DNA of 13,790 nucleotides from Minisyncoccota bacterium (GCA_021734725.1 JAIPIM010000073.1:1-13790), one strand, 5' to 3'. Positions 6,906-13,790 are shown, counted from the first letter of the stretch. Numbers and translations: made by a program. The notes: generated by a model not told the origin, from the sequence alone.

Positions 6906-8207
6906 ATGGGCATGACAATCACCGAAAAAATTTTGGCCAAATCGGCCGGGCGCGCCACAGTGGCACCGGGTGACAACATATGGGTTAATGCGGATATTCT
7001 GATGACTCACGATGTCTGCGGACCTGGAACGATCGGTATTTTCAAGCGTGAATTCGGCGACACCGCCAAGGTCTGCGATCCCGAGAAAATCGTCCTGACA
7101 CCCGATCATTACATTTTCACGGAAGACGACAAGTGCTTGCGCAATATCGACGCCTGTCGCCAGTTTGCGCACGAACAAGGGCTCCCTTACTTCTATGACC
7201 CTGCAGATGATACATACTCCGGTGTGTGCCATCTCACACTGCCGCAGAAAGGTCACTGCCGGCCCGGCGAGATCATGTTCGGCACGGATTCGCATACCTG
7301 CACGCATGGTGCGTTCGGCGAATTCGCAACCGGTATCGGCAACACGGATGCCGCCTTCATTATGGGCACCGGAAAGCTGCTTATCAAAGTACCCGCCACA
7401 ATGAAGTTCACCATCCGGGGGACACTGCCGGCGTATATCATGGCCAAGGACGTGATCCTTCGTATCATCGGCGATATCGGCGTAGACGGCGCCACGTATC
7501 GGACCATGGAGTTCGATGGCGAGGCCCTGGCGACACTCTCTATGGATGAGCGCATGACCATCTGCAACATGGCCATCGAGGCAGGTGCCAAGAACGGCAT
7601 CATCGCGGCTGACGATGTCACGGAGAAATACGTTAAAGAACGTACGAACAAACCTTACACGTGTTTCGAAAGCGATGCGGACGCCGAGTTCTACAGCAAA
7701 CACGAATACAACGGCGAGGACCTTGAGCCGGTTGTTGCCCTGCCGCACTCACCGGACAACACGGCAAAAGCAGCGGCGTGCAGTGATTGGACCATTAACC
7801 GAGCCTACATTGGAAGCTGCACGGGTGGGAAGATCACGGATTTCATTGCCGCCGCGAAAGTCCTGAAAGGCCGGAAGGTTGCCGTGGACACGTTCCTCGT
7901 ACCGGCGACCGTCGAGATACAGCGTCAATTAACCACCGAGACGATGGACGGCAAACCGTTGATTCAAATCTTCCGCGAAGCCGGGTGCATCGACCCCGCG
8001 CCCCCCTCGTGCGCCGCATGCCTGGGAGGACCAATCGACACATTTGGTCGCCTGAACAGCACGGAAGTATGCATCAGTACAACAAACCGGAACTTTGTGG
8101 GACGCATGGGAAGTAAATCCGCGTCCGTTATCCTCGCCTCCCCTCTCACCGCCGCCGCGTCGGCGGTGACTGGACATATCACCGATCCACGCGCAGTCAT
8201 GGAGTAA
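6906..8207 (+). CDS. leuC: 3-isopropylmalate dehydratase, large subunit
   Basis: A 433-residue aconitase-family protein. With LeuD it isomerises 2-isopropylmalate to 3-isopropylmalate in leucine synthesis, using a [4Fe-4S] cluster. The three cluster ligands are visible: Cys305 in GSCTGG, and Cys369 and Cys372 in PSCAAC. GTDSHTCTHGAFG (126-138) and IGNTDA (144-149) are core active-site blocks. The chosen ATG gives the conserved start MTITEKILAKSAG two residues later. From memory, the sequence (VPGDNIWVN-like start, LMTHDVCGPG, GIFKREFG, PDHYIFT, STTNRNF-GRMG) resembles chloroplast IPMI large subunits and their bacterial relatives more than E. coli LeuC. leuD follows after 5 bp. No leuA or leuB is in the window, so the rest of the pathway lies elsewhere. 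Homoaconitase or citramalate-pathway activity cannot be excluded by sequence alone. Confidence 0.93.
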   Translation: MGMTITEKILAKSAGRATVAPGDNIWVNADILMTHDVCGPGTIGIFKREFGDTAKVCDPEKIVLTPDHYIFTEDDKCLRNIDACRQFAHEQGLPYFYDPADDTYSGVCHLTLPQKGHCRPGEIMFGTDSHTCTHGAFGEFATGIGNTDAAFIMGTGKLLIKVPATMKFTIRGTLPAYIMAKDVILRIIGDIGVDGATYRTMEFDGEALATLSMDERMTICNMAIEAGAKNGIIAADDVTEKYVKERTNKPYTCFESDADAEFYSKHEYNGEDLEPVVALPHSPDNTAKAAACSDWTINRAYIGSCTGGKITDFIAAAKVLKGRKVAVDTFLVPATVEIQRQLTTETMDGKPLIQIFREAGCIDPAPPSCAACLGGPIDTFGRLNSTEVCISTTNRNFVGRMGSKSASVILASPLTAAASAVTGHITDPRAVME

Positions 8208-8212
8208 GCGTA

Positions 8213-8752
8213 ATGGCCACGTCAACTATCACCGGAAAAATTTTTGTGTTGCCCGATAATATTGATACCGATCAGATTATCCCCGCACAATACCTCAACC
8301 TCGTGCCGACCGTTCCGGAGGAGTACGACACATTGGGAAGCTACGCCTTGGCAGGGCTCCCTGAAGGGTTCCCTCCCTTTGTTGAAAAAGGCGCTGTGAA
8401 AACGGCGTATCCCATCATCGTGGCCGGCCGCAATTTCGGTTGCGGTTCGAGCCGTGAACATGCGCCCATCAGTCTGGGCGCCGCGGGCGTGAAGGCCGTT
8501 GTGGCGGAGTCATTCGCCAGGATTTTCTTTCGCAACTGCATGGCGACCGGCGAACTCTACCCAGTTGAAAGCTCGCAACGGCTTTGTGAAACGCTGAAGA
8601 CTGGAATGGAGGTAACTGTCGACCTGGAGGCAAACACATTGACGGTGGACGCTACCGGCAACAGTTATCCGCTGAACGATCTGGGCGATGCGAAAGCGGT
8701 CATCGCGGGCGGCGGACTCTTTGAGTACGCCCGTCAATCCGGCATGATATAG
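8213..8752 (+). CDS. leuD: 3-isopropylmalate dehydratase, small subunit
   Basis: A 179-residue swivel-domain subunit that partners LeuC to form the substrate-binding part of isopropylmalate isomerase. Family blocks are DNIDTDQIIPAQYL (15-28), FGCGSSREHAP (75-85, phosphate/carboxylate-binding loop) and AESFARIFFRN (98-108). The specificity loop region reads YLNLVPT. From memory this matches the YLTLVP type of plant plastid small subunits; the following EEYDTLGSYAL and the C-terminal GLFEYARQSGMI also follow that subfamily. The 5-bp gap to leuC, with GGAG inside the leuC stop region, indicates one operon with coupled translation. Length and motifs are complete. Confidence 0.92.
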   Translation: MATSTITGKIFVLPDNIDTDQIIPAQYLNLVPTVPEEYDTLGSYALAGLPEGFPPFVEKGAVKTAYPIIVAGRNFGCGSSREHAPISLGAAGVKAVVAESFARIFFRNCMATGELYPVESSQRLCETLKTGMEVTVDLEANTLTVDATGNSYPLNDLGDAKAVIAGGGLFEYARQSGMI

Positions 8753-8812
8753 ACCGTACACATCCGGCGGAACAGTGGCCCCATTGTGTGATGCGACCTC
8801 GGTGTAAGAATT

Positions 8813-9817
8813 ATGATTATTCGCAAACACGCCTACCCTCGAGCAGCCCTGATCGGGAATCCGTCCGACGGTTTCTTCGGGAAGACAATCGCTTTCACGT
8901 TCGCCAATTTCTGCGCTGAAGTTACGCTGTACGAGTCCCCACGGCTGGAAATCATTCCAAGCACCCGAGATCATTCGGTATTCGAGAATCTGCGGCAGGT
9001 GGTGTCGGATGTCGAGAACTTCGGTTATTATGGTGGTATTCGGCTGTTAAAAGCGTCGGTCAAGCGCTTCTTCGACTACTGCATGGAAAACGAGATTAAA
9101 CTCGACAACCGCAATTTCACCATCTGCTACCGGACGACAATTCCGCCGCACCTCGGGCTGGCCGGCTCCAGCGCCATTATCACGGCCTGCTTCCGTGCGC
9201 TGCTCGAGTTTTATGGCGTCAATGTCCAAAAACCCCTTCTCGCTAATCTTATCCTCTCGGTGGAAACAGAGGAACTGGGCATCCCCGCCGGACTCCAAGA
9301 CCGCGTGGCTCAAGTTTATGACTGTCCGGTTTTTATGGACTTTGACAAAACTCTCATGGAAACGCGGGGACATGGACATTACGAGCCTCTCGGCCGCGGC
9401 AGCTTTCCCAACCTGTACGTTGCCTACCGCGGCAACCTTTCGCAGGGATCGGAGGTCACCCACAGCAACCCCCGATACCGCTACGATACGGGTGAACCGG
9501 ATGTCGTCCAGGCCATGCACTTCTGGTCTCAACTGACCCTCAAGGCCCGGCAGGCCCTCGAGAATGGGAAAAGCGAACAACTTGCGGAGCTCATGAACGA
9601 CAATTTCGATATGCGGCGAGACATATGTCCGATCAGTGACGGTAACCTGGCCATGGTCAAAACCGCCCGAAGCGTCGGCGCCAGTGCCAAGTTCACGGGG
9701 TCCGGCGGCGCCATTATCGGCACGTACACGGACGAAACCATGTATGACGCGCTCGTCAAGGCATTGGCCAAACTTGAGATTACCGTCATTAAACCTGTCA
9801 TTCGCGACGAGAAGTGA
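8813..9817 (+). CDS. GHMP kinase resembling plant glucuronokinase
   Basis: A 334-residue GHMP-superfamily sugar or small-molecule kinase. The three family motifs are intact: RAALIGNPSD at the N-terminus (10-19), the ATP loop PPHLGLAGSSA (111-121) and KFTGSGGAI (293-301). Asp163 in GLQDRVAQVY is the likely catalytic base. From memory, many blocks match Arabidopsis glucuronokinase, which phosphorylates D-glucuronate at C1: the GNPSD start, GYYGGIRLL, SAEKELGI-like ETEELGIPAGLQDRVAQVY, MDF, and MNDNFDMRR. The next gene is a UTP:sugar-1-phosphate uridylyltransferase, starting 11 bp after this stop, exactly the activity needed to turn glucuronate-1-phosphate into UDP-glucuronate. It follows leuD by 60 bp, possibly on the same transcript. 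The substrate is an inference; a different sugar-1-kinase activity is the main alternative. Confidence 0.82.
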   Translation: MIIRKHAYPRAALIGNPSDGFFGKTIAFTFANFCAEVTLYESPRLEIIPSTRDHSVFENLRQVVSDVENFGYYGGIRLLKASVKRFFDYCMENEIKLDNRNFTICYRTTIPPHLGLAGSSAIITACFRALLEFYGVNVQKPLLANLILSVETEELGIPAGLQDRVAQVYDCPVFMDFDKTLMETRGHGHYEPLGRGSFPNLYVAYRGNLSQGSEVTHSNPRYRYDTGEPDVVQAMHFWSQLTLKARQALENGKSEQLAELMNDNFDMRRDICPISDGNLAMVKTARSVGASAKFTGSGGAIIGTYTDETMYDALVKALAKLEITVIKPVIRDEK

Positions 9818-9828
9818 GGAACGACGGA

Positions 9829-10695
9829 ATGGTCCGCAAAGCAGTTATTCCAGCCGCCGGCTTCGGCACACGATTCCTGCCCGCGACAAAGTCGCAACCC
9901 AAGGAAATGCTTCCCATCGTCGATACGCCCACTATTCAATATGTGGTTGAGGAAGCCGTGGCATCCGGGATCCGCGACATCCTCATGATTATCGGCAAAA
10001 GCAAACGGGCTATCGAAGAGTTTTTCGACCGCAATTTTGAACTGGAGGCGGAGCTCGAAGCAAAGGGGAAAACGGAAGACCTCGAAAGAATGCGGCATAT
10101 ATCCGACATGGCCAACGTGCATTTTGTCTGGCAAAAGCAGATGCGCGGCCTGGGTGACGCCGTTGCGCACGCCAAGGACCACGTGGGCAATGAACCGTTC
10201 GCCATTCTTTTGGGAGATACCATATTCGATGCCCAAACACCGGTACTCGGACAGCTCCTGGATGTTTTCGATCGGTACCAGGAACCGGTTGTCGCCTTGG
10301 AAAAGGTGCCGAAGGAGCGTGTCAGCCGCTACGGCGTGATCCAGGGGAAAGCAGTGATCGACGGCACATACCTGATTGAGGATTTTGTCGAGAAACCCGC
10401 CCCCGAGGAAGCCCCCTCCGATATGGCCATTGCCGGACGCTATGTGTTCACTCCGGAAATTTTCTCGTTCCTCGACAAGGTCAAGCCCGGAAAAAACGGT
10501 GAGATTCAGCTCACGGATGCCATGCGGATGATGGTAAAATCCCGAGCCATGTACGGCCTGCAGGTCAACGGCAAACGTCAAGACATCGGAAACAAGCTGG
10601 ATTATATCAAGACGAATATCCTCTATGGCCTTCGCAGTCCCGATATTTCCAGTGACCTGAAGACGTATATTAAAGAAATTGCGAGGGACCTTTGA
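9829..10695 (+). CDS. galU: UTP--glucose-1-phosphate uridylyltransferase (GalU type)
   Basis: A 288-residue nucleotidyltransferase that makes UDP-glucose from UTP and glucose-1-phosphate in the cytoplasm. The family signature is clear: KAVIPAAGFGTRFLPATK (4-21) with Lys25 in PKEMLP, the GD metal-binding pair at 129-130 (LLGDTIF), VPKERVSRYGVI, VEKP and the NGEIQLTDA block. The ATG at 9829 is chosen because TGAGGA lies 8 bases upstream, overlapping the stop of the kinase gene, and MVRKAVIPAAG is the usual family start. A GTG at 9814 would add five residues. The tight junction with the glucuronokinase-like kinase suggests this copy may act on glucuronate-1-phosphate as well as, or instead of, glucose-1-phosphate; the sequence alone cannot show that. 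Confidence 0.92.
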   Translation: MVRKAVIPAAGFGTRFLPATKSQPKEMLPIVDTPTIQYVVEEAVASGIRDILMIIGKSKRAIEEFFDRNFELEAELEAKGKTEDLERMRHISDMANVHFVWQKQMRGLGDAVAHAKDHVGNEPFAILLGDTIFDAQTPVLGQLLDVFDRYQEPVVALEKVPKERVSRYGVIQGKAVIDGTYLIEDFVEKPAPEEAPSDMAIAGRYVFTPEIFSFLDKVKPGKNGEIQLTDAMRMMVKSRAMYGLQVNGKRQDIGNKLDYIKTNILYGLRSPDISSDLKTYIKEIARDL

Positions 10696-10715
10696 GTATC
10701 CGAGCTCGCACTGTG

Positions 10716-10735
10716 TATCGCGATTTTTCGCGATA
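10716..10735. other. Perfect 8-bp inverted repeat between galU and the TauE/SafE gene
   Basis: TATCGCGA and TCGCGATA flank a 4-T loop, forming a perfect hairpin in the 79-bp gap. No run of T follows it on either strand, so it is not a standard intrinsic terminator. It could attenuate, stabilise an mRNA end, or be a protein site. Confidence 0.5.
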
Positions 10736-10774
10736 GCCAGACAAACACCACAAGAGCCCCTTCTTGTTACCATT

Positions 10775-11560
10775 ATGAGCGTTCCCGAGTACCTTCCCAT
10801 CGCAGCATGCATTTTCCTGCTGGGCATGTCCAAGGGGGGCTTTCCTATAGGCGCCGTTGTTCTGCCCACTCTCATACTGGTGTGGCCCACTGCCATTGGA
10901 CCGGCCAAACACGCTGTAGCATTCATGCTCCCCCTCCTCTGCACAATGGATGTGGTGGCCGTCACTCTTTACCGCGCACACATCCAGTGGCGACGTGTCA
11001 TTCACCTCGTGCCGGGGAGTCTGATCGGTGTCCTGCTGGGCAGCATATTCTTCATCTCAGACAGTCATGCATTTATCAGTGTCTCCGACCGTGCTCTGAA
11101 AATCATTATAGGATCCATTGGTATTCTGTTTGTCGTTTACCGTCTGGGTCGGCACTGGCTGGCGGCCCACATCCCCCACCGGGAAACACCCCGCCCCGCC
11201 GTCAATCTTGGGTTTGGACTCACGGCGGGCTTGACATCCACGCTGGCGCACGCCGCGGGGCCCGTCGCGCAAATCTACTTTCTCATGCAGAACCTTCCTA
11301 AAATGCAGTTTGCCGCGACGATTGCGGGGTTCTTTTTCGGTCTGAATCTGCTGAAATTAATCCCCTTTGTGGCCTTGGGCCGATTGGATCTCGCAACACT
11401 TTCGCTCGCCGCCAAGATGCTGCCTGTCGTTCCTTTGGGAGTCGGCGCGGGCTACCTCATTGTACGCACGATGAAAGGGACCTGGTACCTGGCGTTCATT
11501 CACATCATCCTGTTCATCACCGCCACCACACTGATTTGGAAAGCAATCACCGCCGGGTAG
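10775..11560 (+). CDS. TauE/SafE family membrane permease
   Basis: A 261-residue polytopic inner-membrane protein of the TauE/SafE (formerly DUF81) family, whose studied members export sulfite or sulfoacetate-type organosulfur anions. About seven or eight hydrophobic segments are visible, arranged as two related halves. Family-like features are the N-terminal GMSKGGFPIGAVVLPTL (about 17-33) and the second-half GLTAGLTSTLAHAAGPVAQIYF (about 150-171), which repeats the G-x-x-x-G-x-x pattern. Length is normal. The ATG at 10775 matches the start of the first membrane segment; a TTG at 10679 would overlap galU and add a poor N-terminus. No strong Shine-Dalgarno sequence precedes it. A hairpin separates it from galU, and no sulfur-metabolism gene is close, so the transported substrate is unknown. 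Confidence 0.85.
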   Translation: MSVPEYLPIAACIFLLGMSKGGFPIGAVVLPTLILVWPTAIGPAKHAVAFMLPLLCTMDVVAVTLYRAHIQWRRVIHLVPGSLIGVLLGSIFFISDSHAFISVSDRALKIIIGSIGILFVVYRLGRHWLAAHIPHRETPRPAVNLGFGLTAGLTSTLAHAAGPVAQIYFLMQNLPKMQFAATIAGFFFGLNLLKLIPFVALGRLDLATLSLAAKMLPVVPLGVGAGYLIVRTMKGTWYLAFIHIILFITATTLIWKAITAG

Positions 11561-11597
11561 GCGCCGCCGCGGTTTGGCAGTTTCAGCCGTACGGCTT

Positions 11598-11708
11598 TGG
11601 CAGAAACAACGCATACTACGCCTTCAGACGTCGTAGGTTTCAGTGTTCAGGTTTCAGAAGGCACAAGTACCAGTCCCGTAGATAATTGAGCGTTTATTCC
11701 CGAAACCT
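11598..11708. repeat. Dispersed intergenic repeat, copy 2
   Basis: This is the same 111-117-bp element as at 918-1034, in direct orientation about 10.7 kb away. It lacks a 7-base GTGTCAG segment that copy 1 has after CAGTGTTCAG. The pairing ends AGGTTTC and GAAACCT are kept. It sits in the 371-bp gap after the TauE/SafE gene, which otherwise holds only the hairpin unit at 11771-11837 and no gene. Confidence 0.8.
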
Positions 11709-11770
11709 TGGATTACGGCCAGCTTGAGTTTTTTGGAGTGGACTCAATGTTGAATGAATGCAGCGCGTGT

Positions 11771-11837
11771 AAGTATCGCGGATCTCCCGGCTCGCGATTT
11801 ACCAACACAACACGGGCGGCCCGGAGAACCGCCATAC
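11771..11837. repeat. Diverged third copy of the two-hairpin unit
   Basis: This stretch has the same plan as 5836-5903. AAGTA is followed by a first hairpin (TCGCG/CGCGA) with TCTCC in the loop, then a second hairpin GGCGG-CCCGGAGAA-CCGCC. The middle is about 6 bases longer. Stem bases of the second hairpin differ on both sides in a compensating way (CGCGG/CCGCG becomes GGCGG/CCGCC), while the loop CCCGGAGA is unchanged. That suggests conserved structure. Confidence 0.6.
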
Positions 11838-11931
11838 TGACCGCACGGTATCACGGCCGCGCTACACCCACACATCTCTCACCACCGCCGCCACCCGGTC
11901 CAATCGCCGCCGAGCCGCTATATTGCCAGCC

Positions 11932-13158
11932 ATGACCACACTGGAAAAACAAACGTTCACGGATGGCTTCTTCATCCTGTTGTTGGGCGTTCATTCTGAC
12001 ACACGACGGAATATCCTGGCATTTCAAGCGACCTTGTTCGACGGCGGACGCTATGTAGACAGGCTGGAACGCCATGAACCTTTCTTCGGGCCGGCCCCCG
12101 ATTTTGCCATCTCGCTTCGGCGCTTTGTCCACAAAGTACTTTGCCCGCCGAATGTCCTCGTTGTTTATGGTTACGGGTGGCGGGATCTACTCACACAATG
12201 CCTCGGCGCCTTGACATCGGAGTTGCGCATCCTCGACCTGGGGACAACGGCAGCCGCTCTGCAGGGCAATCTCACGGGGCAAGCCACCCTGCAGGAGCTG
12301 GCTGGAGCATATAAGGTCAGCGAGACTGTCATCTCCGAGAACGCCGCTTTCTCACCCGCCGCCGAAGAACTCCTGTGGGCGGTAATCGGCGCGGCCGGGG
12401 CACGCAACTGGGATTGGACGGACCTCCTGGGCTTCGCGCACAACGCCCGTGCGGGGGTCCCTTTCACACGGTACCGTTGTGACTCGGACTCGTTAACGCA
12501 CGTACCGCGGGCTCCGGGAGTTTACATCATGCGCACGGAAGCGGGCGATGCACTTTACGTCGGCAAGTCAGTCAATCTCGCGTCTCGTATGCAGGACTAC
12601 TTCGGGCCGGCGTTGCAAGTATCGGATAAACATCAGGCATTGCGTCAACGGACGCACGATATCGAGCTTCGCCTGGTCGGCTCCGAGTTAGAAGCGCTGC
12701 TACTGGAAAACAAGCTGATCAAAACACTGCATCCACAATTGAACAGCAAATGTACAGTCAACCCGGGTGCCGCACGGCATCCATCGCGACATACCAGCAC
12801 AGTCATCCTTGCCCCGTCGAGCGACGAGAAACGTCGTGAACTCTTTTTCTTTGGCCATCCCGGCAAGGCCGTTCAACTTACGGTTCGCCCGGAACGGCTC
12901 CCCCGCAAGAGCCTGGAAACGCTGCTGGCGTACTTCGCCGGTCCCCTGGCGAAACCGCGGCGTACGCGTGCCATGATTGACTGGGGTACGGACGGAAACG
13001 AAATCTGCCAGCGGTATCACAGTCGCTTCAAACACCTCCTATGCTGGCTTGACCTCCCCTTGAACCAGTCCACGGACGTACTGGCCGATGCAGTGACACA
13101 AGCCGTAAAAATCTCACCACAGACAAGCGATCCCACGGAATTCCGGTTGCCGGATTAG
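11932..13158 (+). CDS. GIY-YIG nuclease-domain protein with degenerate DnaQ-like N-terminal half
   Basis: A 408-residue protein with a UvrC/Cho-like GIY-YIG nuclease domain at about residues 190-275. It shows APGVY (194-198), LYVGKS (208-213), NLASRM with the catalytic Arg219, and SELEALLLENKLIKTLHPQLN (251-271), whose Glu and Asn are the usual metal and structural residues. Residues about 10-170 follow the spacing of a DnaQ-type DEDD exonuclease: FILLLGV...LFDGGRYVDRL, VLVVYGYGWRDLL, ILDLGTTAAALQG, then a region ending AAEELLWAVI. However, the acidic D-x-E motif, the HN-x-x-FD motif and the final H-x-A-x-x-D motif are replaced. The architecture recalls exonuclease-GIY-YIG fusions known in other bacteria, here with an apparently inactive first domain. 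The C-terminal 130 residues are unrecognised. Likely role: DNA repair incision. The start is uncertain by a few codons (a TTG lies 9 bases upstream) because no ribosome binding site is visible. Confidence 0.8.
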   Translation: MTTLEKQTFTDGFFILLLGVHSDTRRNILAFQATLFDGGRYVDRLERHEPFFGPAPDFAISLRRFVHKVLCPPNVLVVYGYGWRDLLTQCLGALTSELRILDLGTTAAALQGNLTGQATLQELAGAYKVSETVISENAAFSPAAEELLWAVIGAAGARNWDWTDLLGFAHNARAGVPFTRYRCDSDSLTHVPRAPGVYIMRTEAGDALYVGKSVNLASRMQDYFGPALQVSDKHQALRQRTHDIELRLVGSELEALLLENKLIKTLHPQLNSKCTVNPGAARHPSRHTSTVILAPSSDEKRRELFFFGHPGKAVQLTVRPERLPRKSLETLLAYFAGPLAKPRRTRAMIDWGTDGNEICQRYHSRFKHLLCWLDLPLNQSTDVLADAVTQAVKISPQTSDPTEFRLPD

Positions 13159-13172
13159 GCATGCGTTTCCTC

Positions 13173-13211
13173 TTTACAGTTTTTTTACAACTGCTTTACC
13201 GGTTCATTACA
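13173..13211 (+). promoter_or_regulatory. Four phased TTTACA-like hexamers (PhoB/PhoP-type operator)
   Basis: The hexamers TTTACA (13173), TTTACA (13184), TTTACC (13195) and ATTACA (13206) occur at exactly 11-bp spacing with 5-base spacers, all in one orientation on one face of the helix. This is the layout of OmpR/PhoB-family operators. It strongly resembles the Bacillus PhoP box (TT-A/C/T-ACA repeats, 5-bp spacers). It ends 20 bp before a TATAAT box and takes the place of a -35. Confidence 0.6.
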
Positions 13212-13231
13212 AAAAGTGGATTCCAAGAGCG

Positions 13232-13237
13232 TATAAT
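13232..13237 (+). promoter_or_regulatory. -10 box of the vWA gene promoter
   Basis: A perfect TATAAT 66 bp before the start codon. No good -35 lies at 16-18 bp spacing; the last phased hexamer (13206-13211) covers that region. This is typical of promoters that need a bound activator. Confidence 0.6.
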
Positions 13238-13303
13238 CATGTAGAAAAAGGACCGGAAAAGTGCCGGGCCTGCATAAAACCTTAACGCACGGAGGACAGA
13301 ACA

Positions 13304-13790
13304 ATGAACACCAATCGTCATCACAAGCTTGTTGCTCGGCTAACAGTACTCCTACTGGGACTGGGGTTACTTACACAGGCAGTTCTGGCAAAGGACGTGG
13401 TCTGCCGGGTGGAACTCGATCGGGATATCCTGCCCGCGAACCAGAAGGAAACCGCCGTTATTAAGGTAACATTAGACGCCCCCCGCCCCCCGGCCGAAAG
13501 CGAACGCCCGCCAGTCAATCTGAGCCTTGTTCTTGACCGGTCGGGATCGATGAGCGGCAGTAAGCTGGAGAAAGCCAAGGAAGCGGCCCTCGAGGCACTC
13601 CGACGCTTGAGTGCGCAAGACATGTTTTCCGTTGTCATATACGATCACAACGTCGAAACCATCGTTCCGGCACAAAACGCGCGCTATACGGAGGGGATTG
13701 AACGCCGAATACGCGACATCCAGTCTGGTGGTAATACCGCCTTGTTCGGTGGGGTGAGCCAGGGTGCGGCGGAAGTGCGCAAGAATCTTA
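13304..13790 (+). CDS. Secreted von Willebrand factor A domain protein (3' end beyond window)
   Basis: The reading frame is open from the ATG at 13304 to the window end, giving 162 residues so far. GGAGGA lies 7 bases before the start. The N-terminus is a clear Sec signal peptide: basic MNTNRHHK, hydrophobic core about 9-25, cleavage probably after VLA at residue 29. After a short segment (about 30-70) a vWA domain begins. VNLSLVLDRSGSM carries the MIDAS D-x-S-x-S (Asp78, Ser80, Ser82), and SGGNTALFGG carries the MIDAS threonine (Thr145), so metal binding looks intact. Such proteins act in the periplasm or at the surface in adhesion or complex assembly; this one's partner is unknown. It has its own promoter region with a phased response-regulator-type operator. 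Confidence 0.88.
   Translation, partial: MNTNRHHKLVARLTVLLLGLGLLTQAVLAKDVVCRVELDRDILPANQKETAVIKVTLDAPRPPAESERPPVNLSLVLDRSGSMSGSKLEKAKEAALEALRRLSAQDMFSVVIYDHNVETIVPAQNARYTEGIERRIRDIQSGGNTALFGGVSQGAAEVRKNL

Noticed and set aside
9529..10965. Minus-strand open frame of 478 codons over the kinase, galU and permease genes
   Set aside because: It mirrors three well-supported genes in the opposite strand and has no recognisable domain; it is explained by their codon bias.
11708..11935. Small plus-strand frame (75 codons) in the gap before the GIY-YIG gene
   Set aside because: It runs through the hairpin repeat, is proline-rich from repeat-like DNA, and has no ribosome binding site or similarity to a known family.

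Overview
The window looks like a chromosomal segment of a Gram-negative bacterium with moderately high GC. Several genes recall the Planctomycetes-Verrucomicrobia-Lentisphaerae/Kiritimatiellota (PVC) group: a class II aldolase-SDR fusion, a chloroplast-like LeuC/LeuD pair, a glucuronokinase-like GHMP kinase, and short two-hairpin repeats between genes. The taxon is inferred from remembered family resemblance; no search was run. There is no phage, insertion sequence or CRISPR array. The content is core metabolism, with a few unusual genes and several kinds of dispersed repeat.

Layout. 10-2971 is on the minus strand: a bifunctional class II aldolase/short-chain dehydrogenase, then ispE (isoprenoid precursor kinase), separated by a dispersed repeat (918-1034). 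Everything after 3243 is on the plus strand. A lone FHA-domain protein comes first, then fxsA overlapping a cardiolipin synthase gene by 4 bp. Next is a 341-bp intergenic stretch with two 68-bp repeat units, then thrH. A tRNA-Arg(TCT) gene with encoded CCA lies 26 bp before leuC, followed by leuD. After these come a GHMP kinase resembling plant glucuronokinase and a galU-type uridylyltransferase, then a TauE/SafE-family membrane permease. A 371-bp intergenic stretch follows, holding the second copy of the 918-1034 repeat and a third, diverged copy of the two-hairpin unit. The last genes are a UvrC-like GIY-YIG protein with an apparently degenerate DnaQ-like N-terminal half, and the start of a secreted von Willebrand A (vWA) protein cut by the window end.

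How the genes may work together. leuC and leuD encode the two subunits of isopropylmalate isomerase. The kinase and galU abut, with the galU ribosome binding site spanning the kinase stop codon; together they could make UDP-glucuronate by salvage (glucuronate to glucuronate-1-phosphate to UDP-glucuronate), a route best known from plants. The vWA gene has a clear -10 box but no good -35. Instead it has four TTTACA-like hexamers at exact 11-bp spacing, the architecture of OmpR/PhoB-family operators, so it may be under two-component, possibly phosphate, control.

Points most worth a second look: the glucuronokinase-galU pair, the 11-bp phased operator at 13173-13211, the two-hairpin repeats with mutually complementary loops and compensatory stem changes, and the apparently dead exonuclease domain fused to GIY-YIG.
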